Translations under genes and position numbers: made by a program
Notes under the pieces: generated by a model
Told to the model about the DNA's origin: nothing
Seen by the model: the letters and a program-made list of their open reading frames with translations, nothing else
The model's database searches: none
Origin: Streptomyces naphthomycinicus
GTDB taxonomy: Bacteria > Actinomycetota > Actinomycetes > Streptomycetales > Streptomycetaceae
Assembly (NCBI RefSeq): GCF_020400595.1
Contig: NZ_JAINRE010000083.1
Location: 1 to 8,742 of the forward strand
Direction of reading: 5' to 3'
Length of the DNA stretch: 8,742 nucleotides
Shown: in pieces, positions 4,930-8,742 of the stretch
Layout of the letters: each line of letters opens with the position of its first letter
Position numbering within the stretch: the stretch's first letter is position 1

Positions 4930-5547
4930 ATGGCGGACATGCGGGCATTTCGAGAGGCAGTCACCATCTGGGCGGGCGGCGGTCCCGCCGGCCCGGCGAA
5001 GGACCTGGCCCCACGCCTGCACGTGCGCACGGCGGTGCTGCTGGAGGGCCCCAGCGACCTCGCGGCCGTCGAGGCGCTGGCCGCGCGGCGAGGCCGCGAC
5101 CTCGCCGCGGAGGGCGTGTGCGTCATGCCGATAGGCGGAGCCATGAGCATCGGCCGCTACGCCGGCCTCCTCGGCCCGCCCGGCCTCGGACTGCACCTGG
5201 CAGGACTGTGCGACGAAGGCGAACAGCGCTTCTACGCCCGCGGTCTCCGGCACGCCCGGGCACCGCACCGCGCCTTCTTCGTCTGCGTCACCGACCTGGA
5301 GGACGAACTCATCCGCGCCCTGGGCATCCCGGCGGTCGAGGAGATCATCCGGGCCGAAGGCGACCTCCGCGCCTGGCACACCTTCCAGCGCCAGCCCGCG
5401 CACCACGGCCGCCCCCGCCGGCACCAGCTGCGGCGCTTCCTCGGCACCAAGAAGGGCCGCAAGATCCGCTACGGCCGCCTCCTGGCCGAGGCCCTGGACC
5501 CCGCACGGACCCCGCCCCCGCTCGACGGTCTCCTCGCCGGCCTGTGA
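4930..5547 (+). CDS. Stand-alone OLD-type TOPRIM domain protein
   Basis: A 205-residue protein made almost entirely of a TOPRIM fold of the kind found at the C-terminus of OLD-family nucleases. VLLEGPSDLAAVEAL (37-50) carries the first catalytic glutamate (E39) and the conserved GxxD. VMPIGGAMSI (65-74) is the second strand and turn. LCDEGE (93-98) supplies the acidic metal-binding residues after the third strand. FFVCVTDLEDELIRALG (116-132) is typical of OLD TOPRIMs. The OLD ATPase domain is absent here and no ATPase gene adjoins it. The expected activity is metal-dependent nucleic-acid cleavage or a related phosphotransfer, unproven. ATG 4930 has no clear ribosome site; ATG 4939 is an alternative. 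No operon partner is visible: C-rich repeats lie to the left and a convergent regulator gene to the right. Confidence 0.82.
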   Translation: MADMRAFREAVTIWAGGGPAGPAKDLAPRLHVRTAVLLEGPSDLAAVEALAARRGRDLAAEGVCVMPIGGAMSIGRYAGLLGPPGLGLHLAGLCDEGEQRFYARGLRHARAPHRAFFVCVTDLEDELIRALGIPAVEEIIRAEGDLRAWHTFQRQPAHHGRPRRHQLRRFLGTKKGRKIRYGRLLAEALDPARTPPPLDGLLAGL

Positions 5548-5704
5548 CGCACGCACGAAACCGCCGCCCGGCCGGCGCACGAACGGGCTCCGGCCCCTTG
5601 CCCGCGGTGCGCTCCGACGCCGCACCCTTCCGGGCCGCCCGCCGGGACGACCGGCTCTCCCCTTCGGCCGGACCGCCGTTGCCGACCGCGCTGTTCGCGA
5701 AGGA

Positions 5705-6157
5705 TCAGTCCGTGCCGGGCTTCTCGACGACGGTCTCGTCCGGGCCGACGGGGCGCCCGTCGCCGGAGCGGATCTCCAGCGGGCTCAGCGGCCGTCCGTC
5801 CCGGCGGTCGAGAAGCCGCGAGTGCGCCTCCCCGGGCTCGAAGCAGTGCCGCTCGCCCCACTGGCGCAGCGCGACGACCACGGGGAAGAGCGCGCGCCCC
5901 TTCTCCGTGAGCACGTATTCCTGGTAGGGGCTGCCGTCGGAGGCGGGCGCGGTCCCCATCACCCCCGCTTCCTCCAGCGCCCGCAGGCGGCTGGCGAGGA
6001 TGTTCTTGGCGATGCCCAGGCTCCGCTGGAACTGGCCGAAGCGGCGACTGCCGTCGAACGCGTCGCGCACGATCAGCAGCGACCACCAGTCGCCGATGGC
6101 GTCGATCGACCGGGCAACGGGACACGGATCGGCGTCGAAGCGCGTACGGGCGACCAT
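5705..6157 (-). CDS. HxlR-family winged-helix transcriptional regulator
   Basis: A 150-residue DNA-binding protein. ATG 6157 is chosen because GGAGGAGGAG lies six bases upstream and the protein then begins with the usual short HxlR lead-in. CPVARSIDAIGDWWSLLIVRDAF (12-34) is the family hallmark, with the conserved Cys followed by the first helix and a Trp-rich turn. RRFGQFQRSLGIAKNILASRLRALEEAGV (37-66) is the helix-turn-helix, and the wing (about 67-80) leads to YVLTEKGRAL. The C-terminal 50 residues are a variable, charged extension. HxlR proteins act as dimers and often respond to electrophiles or other small molecules through the Cys. It is divergent from an MFS exporter, with a large inverted repeat between the two, so it probably controls that pump and itself. 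Confidence 0.93.
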   Translation of the reverse strand: MVARTRFDADPCPVARSIDAIGDWWSLLIVRDAFDGSRRFGQFQRSLGIAKNILASRLRALEEAGVMGTAPASDGSPYQEYVLTEKGRALFPVVVALRQWGERHCFEPGEAHSRLLDRRDGRPLSPLEIRSGDGRPVGPDETVVEKPGTD

Positions 6158-6163
6158 TCCACT

Positions 6164-6173
6164 CTCCTCCTCC
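6164..6173 (-). promoter_or_regulatory. Strong ribosome binding site of the HxlR gene
   Basis: GGAGGAGGAG on the minus strand ends six bases before ATG 6157. It rules out upstream starts of the same frame. Confidence 0.8.
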
Positions 6174-6179
6174 ACGCCT

Positions 6180-6235
6180 GGTTGCAACATGCTACCTCGC
6201 CGTCCTAGGGTCCCGGCAGGTAGCAAGTTGCAACC
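6180..6235. promoter_or_regulatory. Probable HxlR operator over divergent promoters
   Basis: GGTTGCAACATGCTACCT (6180-6197) matches the reverse complement of 6218-6235 at 17 of 18 bases, with 20 bases between. Each arm contains GTTGCAAC, itself a palindrome (6181-6188 and 6227-6234; centres 46 bp apart). Near the midpoint is CCTAGG (6204-6209). Rightward, TTGCAA (6182-6187), 18 bases, TAGGGT (6206-6211) is a plausible promoter. Leftward, TTGCAA (6233-6228), 20 bases, TAGGAC (6207-6202) is possible but has a long spacer. The two -10 boxes would overlap. The arms end 22 and 19 bases from the two start codons. Binding of the HxlR protein here is inferred from position and symmetry. Confidence 0.7.
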
Positions 6236-6240
6236 ACCCT

Positions 6241-6248
6241 GGAGGGGG
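6241..6248 (+). promoter_or_regulatory. Ribosome binding site of the MFS gene
   Basis: GGAGGGGG ends six bases before ATG 6255, which decides the start. Confidence 0.75.
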
Positions 6249-6254
6249 TACCGC

Positions 6255-7487
6255 ATGCCGAGCGACCGCCCGACGGCCGGCGACCGGACGGCCGTGAACA
6301 CCGCACCCGCACCGCCCGCACCGCCGCCCGCACGCCTGACCCTGCTGTTCGCCCTCGCCTGCGGCAGCGCGGTGGCCAACGTCTACTTCGCCCAGCCCCT
6401 GCTGGTCACACTCGGCCGGCAGTTCTCGCTCGGCCCCGGCCTGCTCGGCGCCATCGTCACCGTCACCCAACTCGGATACGCCGCGGGACTGTTGCTGCTC
6501 GTCCCGCTCGGCGACCTCGTCGACAGACGCAGACTGATCACGCTCCAGCTCGGCCTGCTCGCCGCCGCGCTGCTCGCCGTCGCCCTGGCACCCGGAACCA
6601 CGGCACTGCTCACCGCCCTCGCGGCGGTCGGGGCACTCGCCGTCGTCACCCAGACCATGGTGGCCGCAGCGGCCCAGCTCACCGCTCCGGCCTTCCGGGG
6701 ACGAGTCGTCGGAGGCGTCACCAGCGGAGTCGTCACCGGCATCCTGCTGGCCCGCACGGTGGCGGGCGCCATCGCCGACCTGGCCGGATGGCGTGCCGTC
6801 TACCTCCTGTCGGCCCTGGTCACCGCGACACTGGCCATGCTCCTGCGCCGCGCCCTGCCGGCCCAGCGGCCGCCGGCCACCGCCATGCCCTACCGGCGTC
6901 TGCCGGCATCGACCCTCCGGCTGTTCGCCCGCCACCGGCTGCTCCGGGTCCGCGGCACTCTGGCACTGCTGGTCTTCGCGGCCTTCAGCACCCTGTGGAG
7001 CAGCGTCGCCCAGCCCCTCAGCAGCCCGCCCTGGTCCCTGACGCACACCGCGATCGGCGCGTTCGGGCTCGCCGGAGCGGCCGGCGCCGCGGCCGCGGGC
7101 GCCGCCGGCCGATGGAACGACCGCGGACTCGCCCAGCGCACCACGGGCACCGCCCTCGTCCTGCTCACGGTGTCATGGCTCCCCCTGGCCCTCACCCGGC
7201 AGTCACTGTGGGCACTGGCCGCCGGAGCCGTCCTGCTGGACTTCGCCGTCCAGGCCGTGCACGTCACCAACCAGTCCCTCATCTACGCCGTACACCCGGA
7301 CGCGGGCAGCAGAATCATCGGCGGCTACATGGTCTTCTACTCGGCCGGCAGCGCCCTCGGCGCCCTCGGCTCCTCACTGGCCTACGCGAAGGCGGGGTGG
7401 ACCGGGGTGTCCGCCCTGGGAGCGGCCTTCAGCTGCGCCGCCCTGCTGCTGTGGGCGACGACCCGCCGCCCGGCCCCACCGGCATGA
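6255..7487 (+). CDS. MFS efflux transporter (12-span, DHA1 drug:proton antiporter type)
   Basis: A 410-residue major facilitator superfamily protein. After a hydrophilic Pro/Ala-rich lead (1-26), the first span contains GSAVANVYFAQPLL (37-50), typical of a group of DHA1-like exporters. Motif A between spans 2 and 3 reads PLGDLVDRRRLI (84-95). The fifth-span region has GVVTGILLARTVAGAIADLAG, corresponding to the antiporter motif C area, followed by WRAVYLL. A central hydrophilic loop divides two six-span halves. The second half ends with a typical GGYMVFYSAGSALGALGSSLAY segment. Length is normal for the family. It probably exports a small hydrophobic compound in exchange for protons, with substrate unknown. 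It is divergent from the HxlR regulator and shares its promoter region, so inducible control is likely. It converges on the CorA gene with 29 bp between stops. Confidence 0.92.
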   Translation: MPSDRPTAGDRTAVNTAPAPPAPPPARLTLLFALACGSAVANVYFAQPLLVTLGRQFSLGPGLLGAIVTVTQLGYAAGLLLLVPLGDLVDRRRLITLQLGLLAAALLAVALAPGTTALLTALAAVGALAVVTQTMVAAAAQLTAPAFRGRVVGGVTSGVVTGILLARTVAGAIADLAGWRAVYLLSALVTATLAMLLRRALPAQRPPATAMPYRRLPASTLRLFARHRLLRVRGTLALLVFAAFSTLWSSVAQPLSSPPWSLTHTAIGAFGLAGAAGAAAAGAAGRWNDRGLAQRTTGTALVLLTVSWLPLALTRQSLWALAAGAVLLDFAVQAVHVTNQSLIYAVHPDAGSRIIGGYMVFYSAGSALGALGSSLAYAKAGWTGVSALGAAFSCAALLLWATTRRPAPPA

Positions 7488-7495
7488 CCTCCCCG

Positions 7496-7507
7496 CCCCG
7501 GCCGGGG
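7496..7507. other. 12-bp perfect palindrome between convergent genes
   Basis: CCCCGGCCGGGG sits in the 29-bp gap between the stops of the MFS and CorA genes. It could fold only as a short four-pair hairpin, so it is at best a weak bidirectional terminator. Confidence 0.35.
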
Positions 7508-7516
7508 AACGGACGG

Positions 7517-8491
7517 CTAGTCCTCGTCCCGCAGCCGGCGCCAGATCCGGGTGCGGTGCAGCACGTAGAGGGAACCGCACAGGACGATCACCTGGAGCCC
7601 CACGGCGATCAGCCAGAACTCGTCCCTGGTCTCCAGCTTGTCCGTCAGGAACGTGAAGTTCATACCGAAGAACCCGGTCAGGAACGACAGCGGCAGGAAG
7701 ATCACCGACACGATGGCCAGCCGGTTGATCACCCCGTTCTGCTCACCCGCGACCAGGGAGGAGTAGCTGGCGAACGCCCGGCGGGCGGCGTCCTGGAGAG
7801 TCTCGATGGTCGTGAGCACCGTACGGGCCGCGTGCTGGAACTCACGGGCGAGCCGTTGCCGCTCCTGCGGGAAGTCACGGCTCATCAGCCTGCGGCTGAT
7901 GACCTCGTCCACCACCTGGACGTAGGGCAGCAGCGAATGGTGCAGCAGGGCCGAGCGGCGGCGCAGCTGCGCCAGCCGGTACACCTGCTCGGGGCGCCGC
8001 TGCTGGAACATGTCGTCCTCCAGCTCCTCCACCTCCAGCAGCGCCGCGACCGCGGCCCGCCGATAGGTCGTCAGGGCCTCCTGGAGCACGAGGAAGAGAA
8101 CGGCCACGCCGTCGTGCGGCTTCTCCCGCCGCAGGTGCTCCATGATGCGCGCCGCCATGACCGCCGGGCCCCGGTGCGCGGTGACCAGGAATCGGTCGCT
8201 CGCCACCGCGTGGACATGGACGACTCCCTCGTCGTGGACCACCGGCACGACCAGACCCACGAGGCCGCCCAGGAAGTCGCCCCGCACGGGCTCCTCCGCG
8301 CGGCCGAACCAGTCCAGCTCCTCGGCCCCCAGCCCGAGAAGCCGGGCCACCGGCTCGGTCTCCTGCGCGTCCTGCGGCGCCAGTTCGACATCGACGAGGA
8401 TGAACCGGGCGGCCTGAAGCCGGCGGCGTGCCTCCGCGACGTCCGTCCGCGCACCGGCCGCCTCCGGCATCGACACCACCGTTACGATCAT
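7517..8491 (-). CDS. CorA-family divalent cation channel
   Basis: A 324-residue protein of normal CorA length. The N-terminal cytoplasmic alpha/beta domain (about 1-130; ARFILVDVEL, VHVHAVASDRFLVTAHRG) is followed by the long helical funnel (about 135-255; LLEVEELEDDMF, HHSLLPYVQVVDEV). Two C-terminal spans are at about 256-275 and 291-313. The diagnostic GMN signature follows the first span (FFGMNF, G at 276). The second span ends in a short basic/acidic tail, RRLRDED. CorA pentamers import Mg2+, Co2+ or Ni2+; the related ZntB moves Zn2+. The loop after GMN (TFLTDKLETRDEF) is not the usual MPE motif, so ion choice is uncertain. ATG 8491 is preceded by GAGGGG at close spacing; internal ATG 8470 is possible. 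No operon partner is in the window. Confidence 0.92.
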   Translation of the reverse strand: MIVTVVSMPEAAGARTDVAEARRRLQAARFILVDVELAPQDAQETEPVARLLGLGAEELDWFGRAEEPVRGDFLGGLVGLVVPVVHDEGVVHVHAVASDRFLVTAHRGPAVMAARIMEHLRREKPHDGVAVLFLVLQEALTTYRRAAVAALLEVEELEDDMFQQRRPEQVYRLAQLRRRSALLHHSLLPYVQVVDEVISRRLMSRDFPQERQRLAREFQHAARTVLTTIETLQDAARRAFASYSSLVAGEQNGVINRLAIVSVIFLPLSFLTGFFGMNFTFLTDKLETRDEFWLIAVGLQVIVLCGSLYVLHRTRIWRRLRDED

Positions 8492-8585
8492 CGCCCCTCA
8501 CCGTCAGTCCCGAAGCCCGTGGCTCCGAGCGTCCCCGCCTGCCGCGGCCCCGCACCCGAAGCCACCCGTGCGCGCCGCGCAAAGA

Positions 8586-8599
8586 CCTCCGAACGGAGG
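8586..8599 (-). terminator. Small hairpin followed by a T-rich stretch
   Basis: CCTCC (8586-8590) pairs with GGAGG (8595-8599) around GAAC. Read on the minus strand it is followed by TCTTT. With the larger stem at 8609-8655 it forms a double hairpin after the gene entering from the right edge. Confidence 0.4.
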
Positions 8600-8608
8600 A
8601 AGGGCCCC

Positions 8609-8655
8609 GGCGGTGTCCCGGGCGGCCCGCGGCCCGCCCGCCGCAGGACACCGCC
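8609..8655 (-). terminator. Terminator-like inverted repeat after the right-edge gene
   Basis: GGCGGTGTCC (8609-8618) is the exact reverse complement of GGACACCGCC (8646-8655). The 27-base loop is itself GC-palindromic (cgggc/gcccg). It starts 37 bp past the stop at 8692 on the minus strand, a good position to end that transcript. Confidence 0.6.
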
Positions 8656-8691
8656 CTGACGAGCCCGTCCGGTGCCGTCGCGGGGTGCTGC

Positions 8692-8742
8692 TCAGAGGCT
8701 GCGGGCGGTGATGTTGCCGTAGGCGGTGGTGGCGTGGATGTG
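8692..8742 (-). CDS. C-terminal end of a probable DUF4097-family beta-repeat protein
   Basis: Only the last 16 codons and the TGA (8694-8692) are in the window: HIHATTAYGNITARSL. The third positions are mostly C. The alternation of polar and beta-branched residues ending in a (G/N)(D/N)ITARSL motif is how actinobacterial DUF4097 proteins (right-handed beta-helix-like repeats) commonly finish. In that family such repeats are often cytoplasmic or membrane-anchored, with poorly known roles. The start, length and any partner domains lie beyond the right edge, so the assignment rests on a short motif. Confidence 0.6.
   Translation of the reverse strand, partial: HIHATTAYGNITARSL

Noticed and set aside
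3539..5150. Long overlapping open frames on both strands across the membrane-protein and C-rich repeat region
   Set aside because: Low-complexity Arg/Pro/Gly translations running through the minisatellites. The frame starting at 3477 has the membrane pattern and codon bias.
4930..5547. TOPRIM gene as part of a complete Gabija or OLD defence operon
   Set aside because: No ATPase, helicase or other defence gene is adjacent in the window.
5548..5704. Possible terminator between the convergent TOPRIM and HxlR genes
   Set aside because: I found only short GC complementarities with no convincing stem, so nothing is called.
6192..7046. Minus-strand frame within the MFS gene
   Set aside because: Gln/Gly/Glu/Arg-rich antisense shadow of an unmistakable transporter.
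6788..8659. A 623-codon plus-strand frame through the MFS end and the CorA gene
   Set aside because: It is out of frame with the MFS gene and antisense to CorA, whose GMN motif and family-like sequence show the true coding strand.

Overview
The window is very GC-rich. Its reading frames have almost all codon third positions as G or C, ribosome sites are GGAGG-like, and some starts are GTG. Secreted low-complexity proteins and actinobacterial family types are present. This fits a Streptomyces or close relative, chromosomal and accessory in character. No tRNA, rRNA, CRISPR array, transposase or integrase is visible.

Left part (1-3476). Two secreted Asn/Gln/Gly/Thr repeat proteins lie on the minus strand. 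The first (1-539) runs off the left edge and is built from a near-identical 36-bp (12-residue) repeat. The second (1289-1930) is complete, with 11/12-residue repeats and a helical tail. Between them is non-coding DNA with very strong hairpins, plus a stranded C-terminal piece of what looks like a SAM-dependent O-methyltransferase (806-1003, minus) with no start. Next comes a prokaryotic pentameric ligand-gated ion channel (pLGIC, Cys-loop receptor family) on the minus strand (2115-3110). It sits six bases after the stop of a small unrecognised reading frame (3116-3319) that may itself be frameshifted at its 5' end.

Middle (3477-5547, plus strand). A multi-span membrane protein of unknown function looks internally duplicated. 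It is followed by about 310 bp of non-coding DNA with two different C-rich minisatellites (16-bp and 14-bp units), then a stand-alone OLD-type TOPRIM protein.

Right part (5705-8742). An HxlR-family regulator (minus) and an MFS exporter (plus) are transcribed divergently. Between their starts is a 17/18 inverted repeat whose arms each contain GTTGCAAC, with CCTAGG near the centre. This is a textbook layout for local control of an efflux pump by its regulator. A CorA-type divalent-cation channel (minus) converges on the MFS gene. At the right edge is the last 16 codons of a minus-strand gene resembling the C-terminus of DUF4097 repeat proteins, followed by hairpins that probably end its transcript.

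The most unusual content is the left third: two secreted amyloid- or solenoid-like repeat proteins beside a bacterial neurotransmitter-receptor-type channel. Whether they work together is inference. The HxlR/MFS pair is the clearest functional unit.
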